A stretch of 64,000 nt of DNA from Nectonema munidae. Lineage: Eukaryota; Nematomorpha; Nectonematoida; Nectonematidae. The notes under the pieces are model-generated. The model was not told where the DNA came from, did no database searches, and saw nothing but the letters and a program-made list of their open reading frames with translations. The first letter of the stretch is position 1, and each line of letters opens with the position of its first letter. The stretch spans positions 372,001-436,000 of the forward strand of contig JAUIRK010001050.1 of the NCBI GenBank assembly GCA_030549495.1, written 5' to 3'. Below, piece after piece: positions 11,720 through 23,700 of the stretch. Made by a program: the position numbers and the translations under genes.

Positions 11720-13855
11720 TCGAGCGAAGTGAGAGACAAACAGGCTAATCCTAGTATAAAAAATAATAAAAATAATATTTATATTTTTCAGCGAAAAAAC
11801 AAGTTTTTTGAATGTACATAATTTTGAATAGATAATGTATGTATATATGGTAGAAAAATAATTTGCAAAAAGAAAAGAATCTTGAAATAAAATCAAATAA
11901 TATATCAAAATTTGAGTGTCATTAAAAAACGCTCGCACACCCAGTTGTGGGATAATTGATCAATGAGAATATAAAAAAACTTATTATATTCTTTCTTAAA
12001 CTCAAATTTAATTAGAATAATATCCAGAAGTAAGACTGTTATGCATTTTAATTTTTTGGAATTATCAAAAATGGCTGAATAATTTAATCTTCTATTATCA
12101 AATTGATAACATACACAAATCTTTGACCTATTTTGACAGCGAAAAGAGTTTTTTTAATATTCGAAAACTAATAAACATAAAAAATCATTTAAATATCTCT
12201 CTAAATCTTACTTAAATATTTTTTAAGAATTTCAGAATAGCTTTGGGTGAGTTTCAATTTTTTATAATGCCAGCAAACTTTTGTTACGAAAGAAGATTAT
12301 TATAGCTTTCATTTTCAGGCCTAATCCTTTAAAAAGAAATCGCCACCTTTCTTTTTCAAAAAACCTTCCAAACATTGACAGAAATCACTATTCACCTAAA
12401 CGACCAGATATAGATGCCCACATTACAAATCAAAGAAAGAAAGAATTTTATTGGAAAAAATGTACAATTTAGAATAAAAAATTACACTAGTATTCAGTAG
12501 TTTTATGTAATCTATTTTTTCAAAAAAGACTTTTGGGAAGTTATTACATAGCAAATTTATTATTTATTATATGATTATAAAAATTTAACAAATTCAAAAT
12601 TATTTTATAATTTAGTCAAAAATTCATTTAATTACTTTTTTTTTTATTGTTTGAATCTTTTTTTTTGTTCTCTTTCAGTCTAAAAATGTGGCTTTATTTC
12701 GTCTGTAATCTATTTTTTTCTTTATTTTAGTATTCTAATTTTTGGTGTTTTCTTACTTTTACTGTAAATTTCATAATTAATAAAATAATTTCAGAATATC
12801 TCAGTATTGATTCACCCTTTCAGGTCCTATTGGATACCCGTGTATAAAATAAAAAATCGTTAATAGGAAAAGTGTTTTAATATGCAAATATTTATAGCAC
12901 TTATAATATTTTTCATTTGACGACATTCATTTCATTTAAGGAAGGAGGACTTCTAAAATATATAATTAGCCCGCGCTCTGGTACATATGGTATTTAATAT
13001 ATTTTTTATTGCAAGACACATTGGTGGGATAGACATGGCTTATTCTGAAAATAGTTTTAACTAAAAAGGCAACAAATATTAAAACTAATCTGAAAAACGT
13101 TTATTATTAATTATTTTCATTACCACATATGTTATATAACACCACTTAAAATATACTTTAAACTCTAATAATAGCCTATTTCCTATGTAATTAAAATATT
13201 ATTGCCTAAGCCTTTTATTTACAAATTTGTCTCTTTCTATATTATAAGTTTACAAATAAGCTACCTAAAAAATCATCAAATAATCTACTTAAATGCATTT
13301 TAAAAAGATAATCAGGCGCATATTCTATTAGATATTTATTGTTTGAAATTTGAATAAATTAATCAACTAGCTTTTACTCACTTTATTTATTTGCATTTAT
13401 TTATTATTTTATATATTATATAACGAATAAATACATTCCTTCCAATATAGATGTTATATCGGTGTAAGCTGATGTGCGTTGGCCGATAAATCGGTAATGG
13501 TTATTTGCCAATTTGTTTATCGGTGAAAGTCATACTCTATAAAACATCAGGATTATCAAAAATCGAATTTGAGATTTTTATTTAAATAATACTAATTTTG
13601 GATATAAAGTTATCTCAATATTTTTTATAGAAAGTATTAATTACACTGGTTTACAAAAAAGAATTTGCTCCGAGGCAAGAATGTAAATATGTGTTTTTAC
13701 TAATCTTGATCTGGTGAATTAAATTTTCTGAACTTTCTACTTTTTTTGCTATCACATATCCCATTTTAATTACACTACATATAAATTCAAAATAAAATTT
13801 GTATATTTCATCTCTTACAAAGGCATATTACAGAAAAACAGTATAGATACAGAAT
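11720..13855. other. AT-rich region without recognised genes
   Basis: This is mostly A/T-rich. A GC-richer patch at 13455-13535 contains CCGATAAATCGGT and TTTATCGGTG, which could be part of an inverted-repeat element. I recognise nothing else. Confidence 0.5.
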
Positions 13856-13857
13856 GT

Positions 13858-15313
13858 TCATGGAACTAAATTAGTTGGATAATACAATACACACAAGTCA
13901 TAGTACACCAGACAATTAGAAGTTGAGATGTCACGCAAAAGCATCCAGCAAAAGTCCTCCATCATGCTGGGGTTCCACTTACCTTGGTAGTTGCTCTGCA
14001 TCTTGGTAATATCTAGGTGGAACCTTTTTCCATGCTCATCGCTGACTGCTCCGAGGTTTGGAGAAAAAAAAGTTGAGGTGGGGGTGGAGAAAGTAAATTT
14101 TATGTGACATTCGGAATCCCATATCTTCATAGGACTGTAACAACTCCCTGATACACTCTTGGTGATCTGGTACCCGTGTGTTACCAAGGAAGTCATAGCA
14201 GACTGACTTAAATGCTCCCCATGCTCTCAGTTCCTTTAAGGTAAGAATCTTTTCAAAGTCTTTATCCTATTACACTTCTCGGATTTGAGGTCCAACGAAG
14301 ATGCCTTCTTTGAGCTTAGTAGAACTCATATGAGGGAGAAGCACCTTGTTCATTTCTACCAGAGAATTTTCTTGAACACTATGTTTACCAGGCACAAAAG
14401 TATTCCTAGATCCCCAGTCCTTCTGTTTGTAGTAGTTGGACACACCCCGATTCTCCCATAGACAGAGAAAGCACCAGTACTTTGTAAAGCCCGCTTGCAT
14501 ACCCATTAGGAACCAAATAACCTTAAAGTCTCCGCAAAGATTTCACTGGTACTGGTTGTATTTGACAGCTTCCAAAAGCAGCTCCATATTGTCATACGAC
14601 TCTTTCAGATGGACTGAGTAGACAGTGGGAATGCTGGATATTTATTCCCATTGTGCAGGAGAACAGACTTCAGACTTCGCTTGAAAGAGTCTATGAAAAT
14701 ACGCCAGTCTGAGGGATTGTGTGGAAAACCAAGGAAAATAAACAAACCAGAGACATCTGGGCAGTAGCACAACTTATTTTCCATGACAAAGAATGACTAG
14801 TGGGGTTCATTGTCACTTTCTTCTCAATAAACAGATACATTGTCTTTTGAAGAGATTAACTTGGCAGAACTTTCTTCTAAAAGCATTTTTTCATCTGATG
14901 AAGGAAGTAGATCCTTATTTTCTGGGGAACAGGTCTTATAGCTAAGGGAAGGTTGAGATTTTTTATTTTTTTCTAGAAGAAGGATTGAAACTTGTTATAT
15001 TTGTTAGACAAAAATAACAATCATCTGCATGATTTTGTGGCTCTCTCCAGGCCATCGGGACAGTAAAGTTAAAGGAGGCTTTCTTGCCGTTAAACCATGC
15101 AGTTAGTCCATTGTAGCATGGTTTACAAAATATGTGTGGAGCCCATGATTTGTCCTGATCTCCAACTTTTAAGTCAATATAATGAATGTAAGCAGTTTTC
15201 AAGAGGGAAGTAATTGTTCAGCGCTGTGCAACTGTTGTGAAATCCCCACATATATAGCAGAATGAATTTGCCTTGTTGATGCATGCTCGGTGTTTTGAAG
15301 TGCATGAAATCAT
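13858..15313 (-). pseudogene. Relic of a repeated, uncharacterised arthropod protein family
   Basis: Pieces in order on the minus strand match a family I recall from many insect and aphid genomes as uncharacterised proteins. They include CINKANSFCYICGDF, then KVGDQDKSWAPHIFC, VPMAWREPQNHADDCYFC, DWRIFIDSFKRSLKSVLLH, GFTKYWCFLCLWENRG, KEGIFVGPQIREV, NLGAVSDEHGKRFHLD and YQGKWNPSMMEDFCW. Paired cysteines in the first 100 residues suggest a zinc-binding module. A plausible splice acceptor (TTTTCCAG) lies just upstream of the first ATG. Stops, a frame change and a short internal deletion make it dead. The family is multicopy and behaves like a mobile gene, but I do not know its mechanism. Confidence 0.75.
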
Positions 15314-15784
15314 TGTATCACACAAATCTGGAAAACAAAATAAAAGTGATCATATATATGGCTACAAAAGTTGTCGCAAAATCATAATATAAACATGTAT
15401 CCAACATATAAACATGCTGCCGCATATCACATCTGTTAGCCCTAAATGTATTTAAATAGTGATGTGACATATGTAGGTTAAATCTGGTAGCTTTGAATTC
15501 ATGTATACGTTTACATACATGTATATCTCAAAAATGAGAGGTTATGAGTGAAAACTTGTGATTGATAACTATTTTTTTCTCATTTAAAAACAAACAAATT
15601 TTCATTTTTGCAAAATGTTTGGTGTATTGACGGAAATAAATTTTTACCAAAAATCTCTGATTAATTAGAATAGCTGAACTTTGGTATCATGAAAAATGGT
15701 TCCTAAAATATTGCATTTATATTCCGTTAAAAACTAGTTTCTAATGAGATAAAATAAATTTATTTTTAATTTAACTCTAAATAC

Positions 15785-16055
15785 AAATTAGAGAGAAGAG
15801 AGCTGAATGAGATCGGAGAGCTTGAACAAGAGAAGAGAGCTTGAGTGAAAGAAGAAAGCTTGTGTGAGAGAAGAGAGCTTGAGTGATTGAGTTTTAGCAG
15901 AGAAGGAGACAGAAAGAGAAATAGAATCACTGTGACAGAAGAAGATGAGAAAAATCTGATGGATCATCAACATGTGTTGGCTCAAAAATACTACAAGGCA
16001 CTTTGAGACACTGTGATAAACATTGCTTACTTATTGTGTGCATATTGAAACACTT
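15785..16055. repeat. Second copy of the dispersed repeat at 3780-4020
   Basis: It shares ATTGAGTTTTAGCAGAGAA, GATGGATCATCAACATGTGT and GATAAACATTGCTTACTTAT with 3816-3975. Its purine-rich start is expanded into AGAGAGCTTGAGTGA repeats of ~24 bp. Confidence 0.7.
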
Positions 16056-16164
16056 GATAATTTCATGATGAAGCCTAGTTACTGTGGAATACAAAAATTA
16101 TAAGAAAATAACTGAATCTTTACTGAATTTGTTATTGAATATATTAGCGTTAAAACTCCAAAAG

Positions 16165-16250
16165 CTCTCTTTTTTCTTTTTCATTTTAAGTTCGTCAGTT
16201 CATCCTTTTTCATTTTAAATTCGTCTTTTTTCATTTTAAGTTCGTACTTA
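16165..16250. repeat. Three-copy short tandem repeat
   Basis: TTTTTCATTTTAAGTTCGT recurs three times, at ~30-bp spacing. Confidence 0.75.
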
Positions 16251-16572
16251 TGACTTTAACCTTAAATCCGTTTTAAATGCATGTTCAAAATAAAAAAAAC
16301 TAGGAACTATTTTTTCAAATTTTAAGATATTTTTTACTTTAAATTTATATAAGAAATGTAAAAAAATTAATTAAAAAAAACTAATATACAAAGTAAAAAG
16401 ATAATAATTTCGTATTCTTTTTTGAAAGAAACTTAGTTAGAAGCTAAAATGAATTGATTTTTTCTTTAGTACTTCATGAAATTTATTCCTCATTTTCAAT
16501 TGTTTGTGCAAGTTTCAAAGTTTTTTTTACATTTGGGAAAGGTTTCTTATTTAATTTATATATAATATTAAT

Positions 16573-18306
16573 GCAAGCTCTCAAAATCAGTTTCAAGTTA
16601 ATTTTTTTTAAAATAATTTGCTTATAATCAAAAATTAAATTAGTTTTTTTTATTAAATACTCACAAATTTTTCACTTGATTTTTGGTATTTTTTAATTTT
16701 TTTTTAAAAATAAGGTCATAATCTTTATACTAAAATGGGTGTTAAAACAAACTGTCTTAAACTTCAAAATGAACTAAAAAATAGTAGTATTGGACTTGGC
16801 TTTTTCTTTTAGTTTATGTTTTTAAAACATGCACAGATTTGCCTATTTTTTGTTTCATATGTGATGTATTCGTATCGGTTCTCTAAATATTATTATATAA
16901 AGAGAATGCTTTACACTTTGTCCATTTCTTTTACTGTTGAATTTTTGATCATCCTCTTTATTTTTTCCTCTACCCCTATTCTATCATGTATAACAAAATT
17001 TCAAATGAAAAAAAGCTTGAATTAATCAAGCTTCTTTCCACAGAGTTTTTATAAGTTAAACGAGCATCAGAAATCCTTGGTATAAAATACTCAACTGCAA
17101 AGTCTACCCTTCAAAATTATGATGATAAGCAAGGCAATGAAGACAACTCGAAAAATTCCCATGGGGGACATAAAAAAAGGTTCTTACACCTGAAAGACTT
17201 GTTTTTTTGGAAAGCTTAGTAGAGAGCAATCCCATGATGACTCTAGAAGAAATTGGTGATAAAATCAAAGAAAAGTACTCGCTAAAAATTTTACTATATA
17301 TTTTACTATAAGTACTATCCATAGTTACTTGGTGAATGATCTGAAAGTTACACTCAAGCGTGTTAATAAACAGATTGAAGCTGTAAATAGAGATGTTGTG
17401 TTTAAAAGAAAATGTTAGGCGCAAGAATTTCAAAATAGTGCTCCAAGCTCGCAAGAGTCGTTGATTTTCATTGACGAAAGTGGTTTCAACTTGCACTTGA
17501 GTCGCTCACAAGCGCGATCAAAGAAATGCACAAGGGCAAGTGTGGTGATACCAACAAACAGGACATAATGTTTCCCTAGTTCTTGCAATGAATTGCTTCA
17601 AATTCATTCACTATAAAATTATTAAAGATGGCACTTGCAAGAGTAAGAAATTTTTGAAATTTATCGAAAATTTGTTCGAAACCTAAACCCAGATAGTACA
17701 ATAAAAAGCGATGGCTCGATTGTGCTTGACAATGCCAAAATTCACAAAAGTAAAGTAGTCAAAGAAATTTTTTAACAAAATGGAAAATACCTACTAAAAT
17801 TTCTTTCACCGTATTCTTTTGTTAAATCCTTGCGAGAATGTTTTCTCTAAAGTGTAAAGTAAAGTAAGAAACTTGATGACTTCAACAACGCAAAACATGT
17901 CTCTTTCTTCTATAATCAAATAAGGCGTCAACTCAATTTCAACATTTGATTGTACAAACTACTACAGACATATGATGAATAATGTCAACATAGCTTCAAC
18001 TGGACACTTATACAATCCAAACATTTATTTATGATTTTTAAATAAATTCCAATTTGTTTTCGTTTTATACTTCGTTTTTACTACTTTTGTAATAGATTAC
18101 TGTTTTTAGTTTATTTTGAAGTTTAAAACAGTTTCTTTTAACATCCATTTTTTGTATAAAGTTTATGACCTTATTTATCAAAAAAAAATTAAAAATAACA
18201 AAAATCAAGTGGAAAATTTATGAGTTTTTGATAAAAAATGAATTTAATTTTTGTTTATAAGCAAAATATTTTAAAAAAAAACTTGAAACTGATTTTGAGA
18301 GCTTGC
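16573..18306 (+). mobile_element. Tc1/mariner-type transposon with ~210-bp inverted repeats, dead
   Basis: The left arm 16573-16784 and right arm 18097-18306 are inverted copies; both ends read GCAAGCTCTCAAAATCAG. Between them a broken transposase on the plus strand (17030-17990) shows FIDESGFNLH, later SIVLDNAKIHKSKVVKEIF, and finally a SPYS...LNPCENVFS-like block. These carry the D, D and E positions of the Tc1/mariner catalytic core. Many stops and shifts mark it as old. I did not find an intact TA on both sides. Confidence 0.8.
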
Positions 18307-18339
18307 TCATGAAATAAATATTATAGATTATTATTACAA

Positions 18340-18595
18340 CAAGAAATTTAACAGATGAAGAAATTGTTGTTCCAGTCGAAGAAAGAAACGGTGGTAGTTC
18401 TTTTAGTATTGGGAATGATGAATCAAACTCTGGTACAGAGCCTCCGACATCATTTAAAGAAATGCGGTCTTATTTAAATGGAGCAATAAAATTTTTTGAA
18501 GAAAATTTAGATTTCTCCCAATTTTTAGACGTTTTATCTTTAATTTTAAATCAAGTGAATAAAAAAAGTGAAAAAAAAAGAAACAAGTTAGTATA
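18340..18595 (+). pseudogene. Possible C-terminal scrap of a pogo/Tigger transposase
   Basis: The frame reads NLTDEEIVVPVEE, then an acidic stretch, then SFKEMRSYLNGAIKFFEEN. This resembles the acidic tail and helix at the C-terminus of Tigger transposases. No DDE core is attached. The assignment is weak. Confidence 0.3.
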
Positions 18596-18659
18596 GAGAA
18601 GTTTTTAGTATAAATTTCAATAAAATTTTCAATTGTTTAAAAATTTCTTTTTTCGTCTT

Positions 18660-19260
18660 TATCTTTTCAATGTTACAGGAACTATTCGAGAGAATAGAAT
18701 GGAAAACTGCTTATTTTCAAACATTTCTCTAAAGAAGAAAGAGGATCTTATGCTTTTAAATCAGATGGGAAAGTTATCATTATTCAATGAAGGGTAATAA
18801 AGTTGTTTACATGGCTTCAAATTCAACCAGACCAGGCTAAGAAAAATAAACGTTATTGAACCTTTCTTTTTTGCGGTCTACAAGCAAGAGATAGGAGTGG
18901 TTTTGTTGGATCGTGTGTGTAATATATACCACCTTAAGATTTCTGGTAAAAGTGGTACTGGAAACTTTTTGTAAATTCCATGAGTATTCTAAACGTTGCT
19001 TCTTGAAAATTATACTTAGAGAGAGGTCAAATATGAACCAAAGTTGGACTTTTTAGCATTTACAAGAGAAATAATTTAGGGCTGTTTACAAGAAGTGAAG
19101 TTGGACCTAGACCAATTGGTAGAATTAAAAATCTTAAAATTGAATCATCATCCAATACAAGCAAAATAACAATGTAGATTCTCTTATTGTAAAACTAATA
19201 TGGTAAAACATTGCTCAGAATGTATGATTAGACTTTATCCAAATCTCTTATTACTTTATT
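18660..19260 (+). pseudogene. piggyBac transposase relic (C-terminal half)
   Basis: GTIRENRM, LKKKERGSYAFKSDGKV and KVVYMASN match the conserved end of the piggyBac catalytic domain. Frame-shifted VVLLDRVCNIY-like and GKSGTGNF text follows, where the family has VDLLDR and KKWYWPLF. A cysteine-rich scrap follows near 19170. Numerous stops and shifts make it dead, and neither TTAA end is visible. Confidence 0.7.
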
Positions 19261-19358
19261 ATTTTTGAAATGTTTCTCAAAAATAAAATTTTTGAAAAAT
19301 CTTCTTTGGACGTTATAATCTATGCCACTTTAGACCAATGTTCCTCTAGAGTCTATGG

Positions 19359-19815
19359 CACCGTTTCTCAACCGCTGTTCTGCGGAACACTTGAGTTTCG
19401 CAAAAACTCCCTAAGGGTTCCGCGAGAAAAGTAAGGTATTTTTCACGTTTAAGTTTAATTGTTTTTAATGAAAATTTTTCATTCAGTTATCATATAGTAG
19501 TAGTAGTTATCTAGCACTACAAATGATATTACATTGTACAATATGATACAGAAGTTTACTCAAACTATTACTAACAATATATATTTTTCATTGTAGTTTA
19601 CGTTTTAATTATCATATATTTTTGGAATGACAAAATTAAAGTAAAATTTTATTGCCTTTTTGTTAGTTTAATTGGGGAATACTTTTTTTTGTATTTAATC
19701 GAATTTTTTTCTTTTAATATGATAAAAATATACGAAAATATTTTTTGCAAGGCTTCCTTGAAAGATTTAATATATTCCCGGGCTTCCGCGTAGGTAAGAA
19801 GGTTGAGAAACTCTG
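19359..19815. mobile_element. Small non-autonomous hAT element (457 bp)
   Basis: The left end is CACCGTTTCTCAACC and the right end is GGTTGAGAAACTCTG, an inverted pair. Flanking 8-bp duplications are GTCTATGG and GTATATGG (one mismatch). GC-rich text near each end (TTCTGCGGAAC, GGCTTCCGCG) is typical of hAT-derived miniature elements. No frame is present. Confidence 0.8.
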
Positions 19816-20074
19816 GTATATGGAAAGATTCGTATCAAACCTCTTGTAATTTCTGATCCAAAAATTTTTTATATTAAACTAATATCTTTCTTTCAACTAA
19901 ACTCTTTTTTGAAGTTTTAATCTAATTTTACTGAAAATTTACAATTTTTAAGTTAAAAAAAGATTATAATAATCATTAAGGTATATTTAACATCTGTGTT
20001 TCTTTTGTTCTTAAAAATTATTAAAATTTACATTTTTACTATAAGATAAATTTTTGTTCCTGTAGAGTGTAGAC

Positions 20075-20387
20075 TGGAGGGGTCGGCAAAGTGGTCGATT
20101 CGACACCTGGGGGTCCATAACACATCTTTAGGGGTCGATAAGATAGAAAAACCTACCAAATTGTTCTATGATATTTATAGTAGTAATAAATCTCCTTTTT
20201 CTTTTAAAACATAGTTTAGCACATTGTATAGTGTAGGATATATGAAACATTTTTGGTTTCTATTTCTCTCTTAATTGTTGACATTGATTAATGCTTTAAT
20301 GAAACATTTCTATGTGGGTTGGTGGTCGATGTGAAGACAAATGTTATATGAAGGGGTCGGCGGGTAAAAAAAGTTTGCCGATCCCTG
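20075..20387. mobile_element. Small non-autonomous hAT element (313 bp)
   Basis: The left end GGGGTCGGCAAAG and right end GTTTGCCGATCCCTG are inverted copies of the common hAT terminus. Flanking 8-bp duplications are GTGTAGAC (20067-20074) and GTGTAGAG (20388-20395). It sits about 390 bp upstream of the PPT1 start codon. Confidence 0.82.
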
Positions 20388-20479
20388 GTGTAGAGTAATG
20401 GCCTTAAACGGGTCTGATACTTGAAATATAAACTTAAATGGTGAGATTATTAATGAACTATCATACCCTATATATAAAA

Positions 20480-20545
20480 GATAAACGTAGCGCGAGTGTG
20501 CTTTTATCGAGATAGCACAATTGCGCTGCTTGTGTCCAAAACAAA
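20480..20545 (-). repeat. tRNA-derived SINE fragment (3' part)
   Basis: GCTTTTATCGAGATAGCACA and TTGCGCTGCTTGTGT match the 3' half of the SINE at 58185-58335. Confidence 0.5.
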
Positions 20546-20777
20546 CAATTAACACTTTATTCGACCCCAAGATTTTGTGATATTCAAGCCAGACATCTAA
20601 ACAACCGTACTCACGCAATATAATGCCATAGAATTTGTTTTCATTTTCTATTTTTTAGTCAAAATTTTCTTTAGCAATAAATAATAAAAGATGTTCCTTT
20701 TATTTTAGTAGACTTATAATATCTATTTTCCCTACAAAATATCTCGTACAAAAAGTTGAGAAACCATTTCGCTTCAA

Positions 20778-23700
20778 ATGCTTTTAGTTTTTGCCTTCCT
20801 TCTTACAAAAAATGTTTTTTCAAACATAACTCCTGTTGTTATGTGGCATGGAATGGGTATATTTAAAAGTTAATTTAGATTTCATATTTTAAATCTTTTT
20901 ATAAGGAGTGACTTCGTATGATTTAAACTTTGTTGCCACTTTAATTCAAAAAGAAATTCCTGGAATACATATAATCAATCTTCAAATTGGCAATAACCCT
21001 GAAGAAGTATGCTGTTTTCAAATTAATATTTAGTTAAGTTTTATATTTTAAACTAATAACATCTTTTTTCCAGGATGTACTCAACTCTTACTTAAAAGAC
21101 GTAAACGATCAAGTATGCTTTGATTTTTCCCAATTTTTATTTTCAAAGAGAAAGTAAACTTAAATATCTTGCATATTTTAATTTTTCTAATTACAAATTT
21201 CATTTTTTTAAATAGCAATATTTTTCATTAATATTCATTTTAACTTAAAATTATAGTATTATAACTTAGAAATAATAACCATAGAATATTTTATCATTTT
21301 TAAACTATATTTGGTCATATCTTCTAAGCTAGTACGAGCACGACTCTTCTTGAAAAACCAACTAGGAAAATATCCTCCGCAAATTTTACCCCTAGGAAAC
21401 CCCCTTCCACATCAACTTTTATACCAAAATGATAGGACTTAAATCACATCAGTGGTAATAGTTTATATTCAAAATATAAAGGTACCGTGAGGTATTTTCA
21501 TTGAGAAGGCATAAATTGCACCACTTGTATGGAAGAAAAAAAACTTTCGAATAATAATTAATCATCCTTTTAATAAAACAACAACACACATACAATCACA
21601 CAAGCCCGCTTAGAACGTCCGTCTTTGAAATGTAACGTAAGTAACCTTTGTGGTGTCGATATGGGTAATCATTCAGAATGGTTAAAATTCTAGCATTGCA
21701 ATCAACATATCTATGTCTTTGCGCTGGAGGTGGATGTCCTCCTTGTGCTTGGAAGATCTGTACCCGCTTCACTGATTGCCCATTCTTCAACATATCAATG
21801 AACTTCCAAAAGGTGGGATCTCCTCCTTAACACACGGACTGAAATCAGCGATGCCAACCTTCAACGTGATTGTTGGTACGTAGTTATCGAAGTGTCATTA
21901 TAGATAAAATTTATTCCATTGTGATTTTAATTCCTAGAACCTTCTTTATTTTTCTTGCAGAATTTTTTTCTCAAATGTTAAAGCGAAAGTGGGAAAATAT
22001 TAGATTTCACTTGTTTGTTTAATAAACCAATTTTTTCGTTGTTTTATTCCACAAATTTCAAATGGCAACCGTAACATCTCTACAAGTTTCATCTAATTTG
22101 AAATCTAGATTATATATAATAAAAAATGTCAACAGCTTAAAATTGAAGTAATTGAAAACATTTGGAAGAACACTGATTTTGATTTTTCAGCTTGTAAAGT
22201 ATGCTCTCAAGCTTTCACTTATTCTGTGAGAAGAAGAATATTGATATTTCCCAGACAATATTGTCAAGTTTTCTACCTTTTTTTGAGAATGAATTTTTTT
22301 CCTAGAACCTCTTTTTCTGAACCTATGCTATGTTGCATAAATTTATATTTGCTGTAATCTTTTTTACAGTGTATTATCATGAATTACTTATTTTTCTACC
22401 TTGATCTATATTATAGCTATGATTTAGGTGTTCACATTTCTTTAAAACGAAAAAATATTTACGTTTGTTATTGCATATTTTTTGTACTAGGTTGAATATG
22501 TTTGCTCACTACTTCAAAATGATGACAAATTGAGTAATGGATATAATGCTATTGGCTTTTCACAAGGAGCGCAATTTTTGTAATTTATTTCATATTAAAT
22601 ATTCACATTTTCTTACTTCAGAAGTAGTTATATTACTTTAACCTCATTCATAATATGAGTGTGTAAGGCATATCATTATCCCTAGATTTACATTTTTCCT
22701 TTGCTTCTGTTCTTAAAAAGAATACAATTTAATTTCAAGTTTTAATTTTCAAATCCTTTGCTTTGATTAGCTTTTGATCCTTGAACAAAACTAATAAAAA
22801 AATATATTGTTATTTTATTATTCAATTGGAACCTTCACATCGGAATTGGAAAATTAAGCGTAAACGAATTACGTTTTTTTTTTTTAATTTTAAGACTTAT
22901 TCTTTTACATGACTTATTTTTTCAAGCAACAACAAACTATTTTATCAATTAACTAAAAAATCCTATCCTTAAATTGAAGAAGCCGTCTGGGGGCTAGTAT
23001 AAGGTCTAGTTCCCTCTTTTCCTGAACTTATGCTATCTATGCAGTAACACCCTGATCTAGTCAAGCCACTTATTCCAACTCCTTTATAATTTAAACTTAA
23101 GAAAGTATGTAATTTATCTGAATATAATATCTATAAATTTCATTGTTTATTTTTTTTTATTAGAAGGGCTGTTGCACAAAGATGTCCAAATCCTCCCATG
23201 ATTAATCTAATTTCGATTGGTGGTCAACATCAGGGTATATTTACTTGTAATGTTGCATTCGAAACCACTTTTCTATTAATGCTATCTCTAATATAATTTA
23301 GGAGTTTATGGTTTTCCTCGCTGTTTGCCCGATCACCATAAATTATGTGAGTATCTGCGTCGTATATTGAGCCTTGGCGCATACAGTAAATATGTCCAAG
23401 ATAATCTTGTTCAAGCGCAATATTGGCATGATCCGTTAAACGAAGAGAATTATAAAGAAAATAGTATATTTTTGGCTGATATAAATCAAGAACGCGTACA
23501 ATCTAAATTCATTTTACTATATTTATTTATTATTTATTTAAAAAATCAGTTTAAGATATAACATGGCGGAGGTTATTGTCGCACCGTGATAAAGAATAAT
23601 ATAACATGCATATAGTAACAAAAGCTTTAAAATGAAGTGTTTGAAAAAGATATTTAAAAAAAGGAGAAAAAAATCCTGATAAGACATTTTGACATAAGAA

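Noticed and set aside
17104-17496. Minus-strand 130-residue frame
   Set aside because: It lies antisense to the mariner transposase and has no recognisable domain.
18340-18595. A host acidic-protein exon
   Set aside because: The TDEEIV start and tail helix look more like a pogo transposase end; kept only as a weak scrap.
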